From: Limnoraphis robusta CS-951
GTDB lineage: Bacteria; Cyanobacteriota; Cyanobacteriia; Cyanobacteriales; Microcoleaceae
Direction: 5' to 3'
NCBI RefSeq assembly: GCF_000972705.2
Contig: NZ_LATL02000206.1
Coordinates: 1-17,641, forward strand
DNA length: 17,641 nucleotides
The notes under the pieces are model-generated. The model made no database searches, was not told where the DNA came from, and worked only from the letters and a program-made list of their open reading frames with translations. Below are positions 8,164 to 14,474 of the stretch, one piece after another. Numbering within the stretch: position 1 is the first letter of the stretch; each line of letters opens with the position of its first letter. The translations under genes were made by a program, and so were the position numbers.

Positions 8164-8193
8164 CATAGATGCTATATGCAGAAAGTAAGTTAA

Positions 8194-8230
8194 CCGTCGT
8201 AAACGACGGGGCTTGCATCCCGCTTTTTTT
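8194..8230 (+). repeat. second copy of the CGTCG hairpin, with a terminator-like tail
   Basis: CGTCGTAAACGACGGGG (8195-8211) is identical to 6914-6930 at the other end of the tnpB element. Here the stem is perfect (CCGTCG TAAA CGACGG). It is followed by CGGG-GCTTGCAT-CCCG and seven Ts (8224-8230), which resembles an intrinsic terminator on the plus strand. No gene on that strand needs one, so it is more likely part of a transposon end or the remnant of another element. Confidence 0.55.
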
Positions 8231-8238
8231 CGGTCATC

Positions 8239-8257
8239 AAAAATCGAGAGAGCATTT
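8239..8257 (+). repeat. 19-bp direct repeat, copy 1
   Basis: AAAAATCGAGAGAGCATTT is identical to 10392-10410, and similarity continues weakly for about ten more bases (TTTA-GCT versus CTTATGCT). This copy lies immediately past the stop codon of the MBL-fold gene and beside the left end of the tnpB element. Confidence 0.75.
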
Positions 8258-8258
8258 T

Positions 8259-9128
8259 TTAGCTATCTTCGTCAGGAGAGATTAACTGAATTGAAAGTCC
8301 TTCTCTGGCCATTAAACTATTGGGGAAACGTTGAGCGACTTGTTCTCCAACTTGATCGAGAAAATCATCATTATGGAGCGGATCATGGTGAAAAATCACC
8401 AACCGTTTGACATTCGCTGCTTTTGCCACTTTAACCGCTTCCTGCCAAGTCGAATGACCCCACCCGACTTTACTGGTTTTTTCAGAATAATACTCCTCAT
8501 CGGTGTAGGTAGCATCATAGATTAAAACATCAGCATTGCGAGCCAAAAACAACACATTTTCATCTAAACCTTCCGGAAAATGTTCTGTATCGGTGACATA
8601 GGCGGCTGCATAACCATACCAATTCACGCGATAACCGACAGCTTCACCCGGATGATTCAGCAGAGCCGTTTCAATTTTAATACCATCTCCAATTTCTAGA
8701 GTTTGACCGATGGTAACATCAAAAAACTTGAGAGTCGATCCCATCGTTTGTAAGGGAACCGGAAAATTGGGGTGAAGCATCTGATCATTGAGTCGCTGCT
8801 GCACCGTTGAACCATTGGGTGCAACCGCCCCATAAATATGAAACGTATTTTTGGGAATAAAAGCAGGAGTAAAGAACGGAAAACCTTGAATATGATCCCA
8901 ATGGGCATGGGTAAAGAAGAGATGGGCAGCCACAGGCATCTGAGACATCAGAGATTGTCCGAGAACCCGCAAACCCGTTCCCCCATCAAAAATCAAGCGT
9001 TCTGTTCCGACACGCATTTCGACGCAGGAGGTATTACCGCCATAGCGTACCGTTTCCGCCCCTGGACAGGCAACACTTCCTCTAACGCCCCAAAAGTGAA
9101 TCGTAAACTGATTGTGCGGACTAGACAT
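8259..9128 (-). CDS. MBL-fold metallo-hydrolase
   Basis: Metallo-beta-lactamase-fold hydrolase of 289 residues from the ATG at 9128. A GTG at 9167 would add 13 residues, but family members begin close to the NQFTIHFWGVRGS segment, so the ATG is preferred. The metal site THAHWDH is at residues 73-79. NHPGEAVGYRV, then VLIYDATYTDEEY, and a late IFHHDPLHNDD supply further metal ligands. The WGVRGS start and the YDATY motif place it near the PhnP/RNase Z-like phosphodiesterase branch (COG1235 type), so a cyclic or phosphodiester substrate is possible, but none can be named. The gene is followed at once by the 19-bp repeat and the tnpB element. The unrecognised gene at 9476 lies upstream on the same strand. 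Confidence 0.88.
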   Translation of the reverse strand: MSSPHNQFTIHFWGVRGSVACPGAETVRYGGNTSCVEMRVGTERLIFDGGTGLRVLGQSLMSQMPVAAHLFFTHAHWDHIQGFPFFTPAFIPKNTFHIYGAVAPNGSTVQQRLNDQMLHPNFPVPLQTMGSTLKFFDVTIGQTLEIGDGIKIETALLNHPGEAVGYRVNWYGYAAAYVTDTEHFPEGLDENVLFLARNADVLIYDATYTDEEYYSEKTSKVGWGHSTWQEAVKVAKAANVKRLVIFHHDPLHNDDFLDQVGEQVAQRFPNSLMAREGLSIQLISPDEDS

Positions 9129-9475
9129 AGGATCGAATGGAAGATGAATGATCAGCGATGATCGCACTCAGGTATTGCTCCGGGTTCTGATTTCGGTCAA
9201 AGACCTCTGAGAACCCCTCTCGATCAGTGAAAATTTGAGCAACTGCGGCGAATTTGTATTGACACCTCAGTTGTGCAGCGAAGTACCATAGACTTATCTT
9301 AATGCCAATCTATCTTAAACTATCTAAATCTCCAAACGGTAAGACTAGATACCCAAAGCGAATCACCCCTGTTTGTGGCGATTGGGAGTGGGGTGTAACG
9401 ACAAAATGATCTTATATTTTGATTTTCCCTATAGATTCATCTCAAAAACCCCTGGACGGCTCAGTTGTTTAACTC
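9129..9475. other. intergenic region without a recognised gene
   Basis: This stretch of about 350 bp lies between two leftward genes and probably holds the promoter of the MBL-fold gene. A TTGACA on the plus strand at about 9259 has no downstream gene, and its -10 is poor. I see no RNA gene or repeat here. Confidence 0.5.
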
Positions 9476-10063
9476 TTAAAAATCAACTTTGAAGCGATCT
9501 ACAATCAGTTGACCATCAAACGTATAAAAAGTAACTTTATGAATATTTTCCGCTTCTACGCTGAGTTCTTCACTCGGTAAAATGATCGCTAAAGAGCGAC
9601 TCGATTGCTTCGCGGTCATCTCTGTACGGTCAATTTCCTCAGCTTGCCCATTATAAGCCGATAAAATCGTTCGGCGAGAACTGGTTACTAAAGCTTCCAC
9701 TCGACGAACGGGATGCTGAAAGTGAACTTCTAGCCAGCCACTTCTGGGCGCTCCCATTAAAACTGTTTGATTGGGCTGAACTCCAAAAGCGGGGTTAGAG
9801 GGTTGTAGCGCAATCGCATTCACAAAAGTTATACCCCAGGAACTAAACTGCCGCTCAACTAATTCAAAACATTGTAACTGTTCCAAAGCTAGACGAATAC
9901 GCTGGGGAGATTGAATCGGTAGTTTTCCTGAAAGTTCCTTTTCGGTTTGAGGATGGACAATCAGTTCTTCAGGACTATTCCATTCCATCTCCCCATTTAA
10001 TACATCACAGACATAGACACAATCTGAAAAGGGTCTGCACTCTTGTTCCATAACTGTTTTCAT
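9476..10063 (-). CDS. protein of unknown function
   Basis: I do not recognise this protein. From the ATG at 10063 it has 195 residues (MKTVMEQECRPFSDC...). AAAAGGA stands nine bases before that ATG, whereas the in-frame ATG at 10141 (221 residues) has only AGGA two bases away, too close to work. The second half is rich in beta-strand-like stretches (GWLEVHFQHPVRRVEALV, RSLAIILPSE, HKVTFYTFDGQLIVDRF) ending in KVDF, suggesting a beta-sandwich domain. No signal peptide or membrane segment is evident, and three cysteines occur near the N-terminus (ECRPFSDCVYVCD). It may share regulation with the downstream MBL-fold gene, but 347 bp separates them, so this is weak. Coding is supported by an uninterrupted frame and cyanobacterial codon use. 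Confidence 0.7.
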   Translation of the reverse strand: MKTVMEQECRPFSDCVYVCDVLNGEMEWNSPEELIVHPQTEKELSGKLPIQSPQRIRLALEQLQCFELVERQFSSWGITFVNAIALQPSNPAFGVQPNQTVLMGAPRSGWLEVHFQHPVRRVEALVTSSRRTILSAYNGQAEEIDRTEMTAKQSSRSLAIILPSEELSVEAENIHKVTFYTFDGQLIVDRFKVDF

Positions 10064-10141
10064 TGGGAGATGTCCTTTTGTGGAAGTTCTAGGGGTTTGC
10101 CAGGTGCTTTCAAGCACAGGGTTTTGATTGAGAGGGATCAT

Positions 10142-10391
10142 TCCTGGATTTATAAGGATTCAGACTTGAGCTTGCCTCCTCAGTAAATAATTAGGATTTA
10201 TACCCGAGAGGTTATGCACCCTTAAGGGGTTATACCCCTCATCTTATAAACAAAGTATACCAATCTCAGGGGGTGATAGGGCAATGAGGGAGTTATGAAG
10301 ATGGGGAGATTGGTGACGGGTTTGGGTGGCTTGATGAATTTCCCCTACAAGACTGATGCCGGAGTGACTGATTGGCTACCTGAGACAGAGG
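10142..10391. other. leader/intergenic DNA with a perfect hairpin
   Basis: Upstream of the unknown gene lies the hairpin AGGGGT-TAT-ACCCCT (10225-10239). It overlaps the palindrome CCCTTAAGGG (10219-10228), so two structures could exclude each other. A further 150 bp up to the 19-bp repeat holds no gene that I can support. Confidence 0.5.
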
Positions 10392-10410
10392 AAAAATCGA
10401 GAGAGCATTT
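10392..10410 (+). repeat. 19-bp direct repeat, copy 2
   Basis: Identical to 8239-8257. This copy stands just outside the second IS200/IS605 element, on its left-end side. Confidence 0.75.
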
Positions 10411-10500
10411 CTTATGCTTTATTAAATCCGCCGAGAAGACTGCGCCGGCTTGTCCCCGCAGATGAAAGGCGGGGCAATTGGAGGCACGGAAATTGCCAAG

Positions 10501-10905
10501 TCAATCCCGTTGCTTTTGAGTTTCAATATACTTCTTTACAACCTCTTCCGATATATGACCAACACTAAATAGAGCCTTGCTCGGACTCCACAGCCCCGAC
10601 CCCCAGAACTTGCGCTTCTTGAGGTCGGGGAATTTTGTAAAGATGTAAACTGCTGAGATGGACTTCAGCGTTTTGACTATCTCACCTGGAGCTGTCATGT
10701 GATCTGCCTGCACGAACAGGTGGCAGTGGTCGGGCATCACCTCACAACTATGCAATTCCCACTTGTAGTTCTTGCACGTCTCTGCAAATATGCGCTTGAG
10801 TTCAACCTCTATTACTCCTTCAAGCACTTGATGTCTGTATTTGGGGCAGAAGATCAAGTGGTAGCCGAGTGCGTGTACTGCGTGAGAGGACTTCCGTATT
10901 TGCAT
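10501..10905 (-). CDS. tnpA: IS200/IS605 family transposase TnpA (Y1 HUH)
   Basis: Single-strand DNA transposase of the Y1 HUH class, 134 residues, a normal length. The HUH motif is His60-Cys61-His62 in VMPDHCHLFV and the nucleophile is Tyr126 in EEVVKKYIETQ. YHLIFCPKYRHQVL near the start and GSGLWSPSK (103-111) are typical. All catalytic parts are present, so it may be active, and it could act in trans on the tnpB-only element 2.4 kb away. The ATG start at 10905 has no Shine-Dalgarno. A TTGACA on the opposite strand begins two bases away, so transcription of the rightward non-coding stretch would be divergent from this gene. Confidence 0.93.
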   Translation of the reverse strand: MQIRKSSHAVHALGYHLIFCPKYRHQVLEGVIEVELKRIFAETCKNYKWELHSCEVMPDHCHLFVQADHMTAPGEIVKTLKSISAVYIFTKFPDLKKRKFWGSGLWSPSKALFSVGHISEEVVKKYIETQKQRD

Positions 10906-10929
10906 ATTGACAATATATATAAAAGCTGT

Positions 10930-11166
10930 GCTACACGGGAGGAAGTCCGGTAGGCTGGTAGCCCCTTGAATTTATTCAGGGGCGGAAAGACGACACGAGC
11001 CACTTTAGTTGCTGTAAGATAGTAAAGAAACGACAAGTAAAACTGTACCAACTGCGCGTTGAAGTTTTCCTAGTACGGAGAAACCCCGGCAATCCGAAAG
11101 CGTAATATTGCATTATGGCTCCGAGATACAGCAACGGCAGGAAACTGAGCGTACCGAATTGGCTCT
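10930..11166 (+). ncRNA. candidate structured RNA, HEARO/omega-RNA-like
   Basis: No open frame crosses this part of the element, yet helices are visible. They are GCCCCTTGAA/TTCAGGGGC (10961-10983, one bulged T), CAAC/GTTG (11049-11061), and an outer stem CGGAG/CTCCG (11076-11080 with 11119-11123) enclosing CGTAAT/ATTATG (11101-11117, one G-U). It has purine-rich unpaired stretches such as GGAGGAAGTCCGG at 10938-10950. The size and place, directly upstream of where a nuclease frame starts and behind a divergent tnpA, match IscB-associated HEARO (omega) RNAs. The class assignment is inference: I have not matched a covariance model, and both ends are approximate. Confidence 0.5.
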
Positions 11167-11331
11167 GTGTTGGAAGTTAAGAAAGTCTTCAAGCTAAAAA
11201 AGTAAACTATCCAACTTGTTTGGTGTGTTAGAGGCGATTTGACTTGGCCTATGAGTCTGACAATTTTCGGCGTCAGAAGTTCAGAAATACCCTACGGGGA
11301 TTCCCCCGAATTAATTCGGGGGAGTAGTCAA
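11167..11331 (+). pseudogene. remnant of the element's nuclease gene (tnpB or iscB)
   Basis: From GTG at 11167 one frame runs to the transposon right end with a single stop (TAA at 11203). The first 12 codons read VLEVKKVFKLKK, like the start of a TnpB/IscB gene. After the stop comes RGDLTWPMSL and then GVRSSEIPYGDSPE, reminiscent of TnpB C-terminal tails (compare SGDFTSTV near the end of the intact TnpB at 6941-8125). This suggests an internal deletion that removed nearly the whole nuclease but kept both ends. The match is short and the family uncertain. Confidence 0.4.
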
Positions 11332-11383
11332 AGGAACCCTCCTACTAAATCAACCCGGTTCAGGAAAAAATTTGAAAAGTTGC

Positions 11384-11412
11384 TTGACAAACTGAGTTTT
11401 TTGTGGAATCCT
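11384..11412 (+). promoter_or_regulatory. promoter of tRNA-Gly
   Basis: TTGACA (11384-11389), a 17-nt spacer and AATCCT (11407-11412, weak -10) lead to a start a few bases before the tRNA at 11433. The promoter begins 53 bp after the end of the IS200/IS605 element. Confidence 0.45.
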
Positions 11413-11432
11413 AGAAAGAGTCAAGCAATATT

Positions 11433-11504
11433 GCGGGTGTAGCTCAGTGGTAGAGCGCAACCTTGCCAAGGTTGATGTCGTGGGTTCGAATCCCATCACC
11501 CGCT
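11433..11504 (+). tRNA. tRNA-Gly (anticodon GCC)
   Basis: 72-nt cloverleaf. The acceptor stem is GCGGGTG (11433-11439) with CACCCGC, discriminator T at 11504. The D-arm is AGCTCAGTGGTAGAGC, the anticodon stem-loop CCTTGCCAAGG carries GCC at 11465-11467, and the T-arm GTGGGTTCGAATCCCAT has the canonical TTCGAAT loop. The 3' CCA is not encoded and would be added after transcription. It reads Gly codons GGC and GGU. Confidence 0.97.
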
Positions 11505-11711
11505 TACTAAAAGAATATAAAGCTTAAAAAAGCAGCAAATAGGCTATAGGATTGCTGTTATCATCGGAAATAAGGAGTGCAAGGGAATAAAATTCTCTTG
11601 TATGATATTTAATCAACTCTCAACTTCTGTCGAGTCAATACTGATGTCAGGGAGACAGTCTAGCGTTTCAACTCTAGGGAAAAATCCATGAAAATCTAAA
11701 AACTTACGAAA

Positions 11712-11739
11712 TTGACAAGACTGAGTTGGTCAGTATGAT
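11712..11739 (+). promoter_or_regulatory. sigma-70 type promoter of the zinc-ribbon/proA-like operon
   Basis: Perfect TTGACA (11712-11717), a 16-nt spacer and TATGAT (11734-11739) stand about 57 bp upstream of the GTG start at 11797. It is among the best promoter matches in the window. The remainder of 11505-11796 shows no gene. Confidence 0.6.
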
Positions 11740-11796
11740 TCATTAAGTCTGTATTTAAAATCCGTAATTCTTAAACGCTTTATCTGATAACTGCTT

Positions 11797-12201
11797 GTGC
11801 CATCTCAGAAAGCCCAGAAAATCGAGTTAAACGGTGATTACCCTTGCCCCTGTCGGCGGAAGGGTCACTTAGTTCCGATCACGCTGACAGAAGCCTTTGG
11901 CTGCGATCGCTGTCAGCAAATTTTTGTTGTAGATGAGAGCGGTTACTCTCTAGAACAACTCTCAACCCACTATCCTTATAAACAAGCATGGCATTGGACA
12001 GGTCATCAGTGGCATCGAGCCAGTCCGGGTTTTCGGACTCATTACTTACCCCTAGCTTTAGGAATGCTCTTAGTGCCATTGGTAATTTGGCTACCTTTGG
12101 CATTGTATTCACCGGGACCCAATATTATACTTTGGGCAATGGTTGCGGTAATGTTGGCAATGTTGCCAGCATTGATGGTCTGGCTTGCTTACAGACGGTG
12201 A
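11797..12201 (+). CDS. small zinc-ribbon membrane protein, function unknown
   Basis: 134-residue protein that I do not recognise by name. The N-terminal half has CPC at residues 17-19 and CDRC at 36-39, a probable zinc ribbon facing the cytosol, followed by a Trp/His-rich stretch (HWTGHQWHR, 66-74). Two strongly hydrophobic segments (about 83-104 and 108-131) form a membrane hairpin, and the protein ends in YRR. The start is GTG at 11797, behind a good promoter. The next gene, the proA-like one, starts six bases after the stop codon, so the two form an operon and their translation is probably linked. Co-transcription suggests a shared role, but nothing in the sequence states what it is. Confidence 0.8.
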   Translation: MPSQKAQKIELNGDYPCPCRRKGHLVPITLTEAFGCDRCQQIFVVDESGYSLEQLSTHYPYKQAWHWTGHQWHRASPGFRTHYLPLALGMLLVPLVIWLPLALYSPGPNIILWAMVAVMLAMLPALMVWLAYRR

Positions 12202-12207
12202 GCGAAG

Positions 12208-13473
12208 ATGATAATTGATGATTTTAGTGCTTCACCCCCGCCGACGAACCCTATTCGTCGTGCCTATACAGCGAGTATACAACTAGCAAAGACGAAAGGA
12301 GAACATCGTAGCCGTACCTTACGGGCTATGGCTGAAGCCATTAGAAAAAGGCAAAACGATATTTTAGAAGCAAACACCCTAGACTTAGAAGCCAGTCGAG
12401 AACTGGGTATTTCAGAATGTGTGAGTGAGTGGTTAAAGCTGACTCCTGAAAGGCTAGAAACAACGGTACAAATCTTGAAACGGTTGGGAGAACTTCCTGA
12501 TCCCATCGGACGAGTCATCGGAGTTTCCTATCAACTCGAACAGGGTCAGACCTACTATCAACTGATTCCGATTGGGGTGGTGGGGTTAGTGTATGAAGCC
12601 TTTCCCGAATTGGGTGCAATCGCGGCAGGACTGTGCATGAAAACGGCTAATAGTTTAATTTTACTCGGTGGCAGTGAAGCGAACTATTCCAACCAAGTGA
12701 TCACTCAAGCTTTACAGTCGGCGATCGAAGAAGAAGGTATGCCTATAGGCTGTTTAGAAGCCTTTCCCGCCGAACAGGAAGCCAGCATTCAAGACTTAGT
12801 GACTCAAGACCAATATATTAATCTGATCATTCCCTATGGTCGGCCCCATTTGGTGCAGCAAGTGGTCAATCAATCGACTGTTCCTGTTTTGCGTTCGGCG
12901 ATGGGGAACTGCTATCTGTATTGGTCAGCAACGGCCAACGTGGAAATGGCGCGATGGATGATCTTGGATAGCCATCAAAGCAAACCTGACCCCGTTAATG
13001 CGATCGAGAAAGTATTAATCGATCCCAACCAGAAGGGTTCATCCTTAGTCAGACTTTGGAACAATCTGCGTGAAGAAGGATTTGAACTCAAAGGAGACGA
13101 ACTCCTCGTCCAACAATTTCCCGAGCTAACCCTGGCTGAACCCTCAGAATGGTCACAACCCTACCTCAATAAAACCATCGCTTTTAAAGGAGTAGACAGT
13201 CTAGAAGAAGCGATCGCCTGGATGAACGAATATAGTAGTGGTCATAGCAACTGCTTGGCAACCGAATCCTATAGCGAGAGCCGTCAATTTGCCTTAGATG
13301 TCAACAGTGCCTTAACCTTTATCAATGCTTCTCCGCGATTCTCACGCCATCACAATCGAGGGGATGCGATCTTTTTAGGAATGTCCAATCAGGTGGGATA
13401 TCGGCGCGGATTAATTGGCTTAGAAAGCCTAACAACCGTCAAATATATCGTCCAGGGAAATCCCAACTTTTAG
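12208..13473 (+). CDS. ProA-like aldehyde dehydrogenase lacking the catalytic Cys
   Basis: Homologue of glutamate-5-semialdehyde dehydrogenase (gamma-glutamyl phosphate reductase, proline synthesis), 421 residues, full length. Recognisable blocks are IPIGVVGLVYEAFPE (120-134), AAGLCMKTANSLILLGGSEAN, MGNCYLYW (232-239), NAIEKVLI and the C-terminal GLIGLESLTTVKYIV. In true ProA the active-site Cys precedes the N-A-x-E motif (VCNAMETLL in E. coli). Here the aligned residue is Val263 (codon GTT at 12994), in PDPVNAIEKVLI. The YEARPNVT motif and the late FTDGGEFGLGAEIGIST block are also altered (YEAFPELGA; RFSRHHNRGDAIFLGMSNQ). Automatic annotation would call it proA, but dehydrogenase activity by the known thioester route is unlikely. 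It may be a regulatory or repurposed paralogue. It sits in an operon behind the zinc-ribbon membrane protein. Confidence 0.85.
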   Translation: MIIDDFSASPPPTNPIRRAYTASIQLAKTKGEHRSRTLRAMAEAIRKRQNDILEANTLDLEASRELGISECVSEWLKLTPERLETTVQILKRLGELPDPIGRVIGVSYQLEQGQTYYQLIPIGVVGLVYEAFPELGAIAAGLCMKTANSLILLGGSEANYSNQVITQALQSAIEEEGMPIGCLEAFPAEQEASIQDLVTQDQYINLIIPYGRPHLVQQVVNQSTVPVLRSAMGNCYLYWSATANVEMARWMILDSHQSKPDPVNAIEKVLIDPNQKGSSLVRLWNNLREEGFELKGDELLVQQFPELTLAEPSEWSQPYLNKTIAFKGVDSLEEAIAWMNEYSSGHSNCLATESYSESRQFALDVNSALTFINASPRFSRHHNRGDAIFLGMSNQVGYRRGLIGLESLTTVKYIVQGNPNF

Positions 13474-13475
13474 CT

Positions 13476-13498
13476 AAAAAAACCCCAAGGGAGAGGGG
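13476..13498 (-). terminator. intrinsic terminator, probably for desC
   Basis: On the minus strand CCCC (13498-13495), an eight-base loop and GGGG (13486-13483) are followed by seven Ts (13482-13476). It lies about 80 bp past the desC stop and right behind the convergent proA-like gene. The stem is short, so strength is uncertain. Confidence 0.5.
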
Positions 13499-13576
13499 AA
13501 AAAATAACGATTCATGTTGTTCATTCAAGATTCAACTGTCCCCAGCTCCCAGTCTTAGCGAATAGTGTACTCAGCC

Positions 13577-14395
13577 TTACTTCGTCGTTGGGACTAATTT
13601 AACTTTTTTGGCTAAACCCAACGCTTGTAAAAGTTGAATCGTCATCCAGGTCTGATCAATTTCCCACCATTGCAAACCATGACGAGCAGAATACTGGTAA
13701 GCGTGATGGTTATTGTGCCAACCTTCACCATAAGTCAGGACAGCCACCCACCAACAGTTGGTAGAAGCATCATCACAATCAAACGTGCGGTATCCAAACT
13801 TGTGGGTTGCACTGTTAACAAACCAAGTGCAGTGGAACACGGCGACAATCCGCACAAACACTCCCCAAACCACAAAAGGCCAGCCGCCCAAGAGGAAAAG
13901 CAGACCCCCTAAAGCAAACTGAACGAGAATGAAATAGTCTTGACAAAATTGATAAACCGGATCTTTGCCGATATCCTGAGTTAAGCGATCAATGTCAGCT
14001 TTTGGCGGACGAGCGTACAGCATCCAACCCATGTGACTCCACCAAAAACCCTTGTTAGAGTCATGGGGATCTAACTCATGGTCAGAGTAAAGGTGATGCA
14101 TCCGGTGTGAACCCACCCAATCAATCACTCCACCCTCACAGGCTAAAGTGCCACAGAACACGAGAAAATATTCAAGCCACTTCGGCGTTTCAAAACTGCG
14201 ATGAGTCACAAGGCGATGAAAACCTAGAGTAATTCCCAAGCCCCCTGTTACCCAGTGTAAAAAGACTGCAATTCCAACCGCAGCCCAACTAAAATTACTC
14301 GGAAGTAATGCAAAAAGTGCGCCGACGTGGAGAATTACCATAAAGATGATAACTTTCCATTCGGGATTAAGTTTTTTTGAAGTTGCAATCGTCAT
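13577..14395 (-). CDS. desC: acyl-lipid delta-9 fatty acid desaturase (DesC type)
   Basis: Membrane di-iron enzyme that introduces the first double bond at C9 of acyl chains on membrane glycerolipids, with ferredoxin as donor. The length of 272 residues fits. The three histidine boxes are HRLVTH (60-65), HRMHH (97-101) and HNNHH (227-231). The hydrophobic segments at about 17-58 and 150-190 fit the four-pass topology. EGGVIDWVGSHR and TYGEGWHNNHH are hallmarks of the cyanobacterial DesC/plant ADS group. ATG start at 14395. A terminator-like hairpin lies downstream, and the next gene starts divergently 79 bp away. In cyanobacteria such genes often respond to cold, but I see no specific signal here. 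Confidence 0.94.
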   Translation of the reverse strand: MTIATSKKLNPEWKVIIFMVILHVGALFALLPSNFSWAAVGIAVFLHWVTGGLGITLGFHRLVTHRSFETPKWLEYFLVFCGTLACEGGVIDWVGSHRMHHLYSDHELDPHDSNKGFWWSHMGWMLYARPPKADIDRLTQDIGKDPVYQFCQDYFILVQFALGGLLFLLGGWPFVVWGVFVRIVAVFHCTWFVNSATHKFGYRTFDCDDASTNCWWVAVLTYGEGWHNNHHAYQYSARHGLQWWEIDQTWMTIQLLQALGLAKKVKLVPTTK

Positions 14396-14474
14396 GAAAA
14401 TCTGAGCTTTCTTTACGAGTCTGTCCTATTTGCGTCATAATAAGCACCACTCACGCGGTTAGGCGAGTTCGGTG

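Larger units (their letters stand above)
6902..8184 (-). mobile_element. IS200/IS605-type element, tnpB only
   Basis: The unit reads leftward. Its right end has a hairpin (6910-6930, CGTCG/CGACG stem plus a CCC/GGG extension), and the strand then ends GGGAGTGTCAA, finishing with TCAA at 6902-6905. At the left end, TTAC (minus strand, 8185-8188) is followed a few bases inside by an imperfect hairpin (8162-8178, CACATAG/CTATATG). TTAC and TCAA are the cleavage tetranucleotides known for IS608, so these borders are plausible but inferred. No tnpA lies inside, so movement would need a Y1 transposase in trans, such as the one encoded at 10501-10905. An alternative left border near 8236 would include the second copy of the hairpin. 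Confidence 0.7.
10411..11331 (+). mobile_element. IS200/IS605-type element with intact tnpA and deleted nuclease gene
   Basis: The layout follows IS605/IS608: left end, tnpA leftward, nuclease gene rightward, right end. The right end is a perfect 20-bp palindrome (11303-11322, CCCCC GAATTAATTC GGGGG) followed by AGTAGTCAA, ending TCAA at 11331. That resembles the end of the tnpB element. The left border is not certain. Hairpins at 10454-10474 (CCCCGC/GCGGGG) and 10473-10497 (GGCAATT/AATTGCC) lie between it and the tnpA stop and could be the left-end structure or the tnpA terminator. Where a nuclease gene should lie there is about 240 nt of structured non-coding DNA and a short remnant frame. 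Confidence 0.7.

Noticed and set aside
9259..9290. Plus-strand promoter starting with TTGACA
   Set aside because: The -10 box is poor and no plus-strand gene lies downstream for more than 2 kb.
10938..10990. RNase P RNA-like core (GGAGGAAGTCCGG)
   Set aside because: It resembles the GAGGAAAGTCC core, but one base is missing and the other universal RNase P elements do not follow at the right distance. The location inside a transposon also argues against it.
10854..11051. 65-codon leftward frame overlapping the tnpA start
   Set aside because: It overlaps the tnpA gene in another frame and the structured RNA region, and has no recognisable protein features.
10930..11331. Group II intron
   Set aside because: No recognisable GUGYG 5' end, domain V hairpin or reverse transcriptase frame. 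The right end is instead a typical IS200/IS605 end.
11239..11442. 67-codon rightward frame reaching into tRNA-Gly
   Set aside because: It starts with TTG, crosses the transposon end palindrome and ends in the tRNA, so it is not an independent gene. Its first part is better explained as the tail of a deleted nuclease gene.
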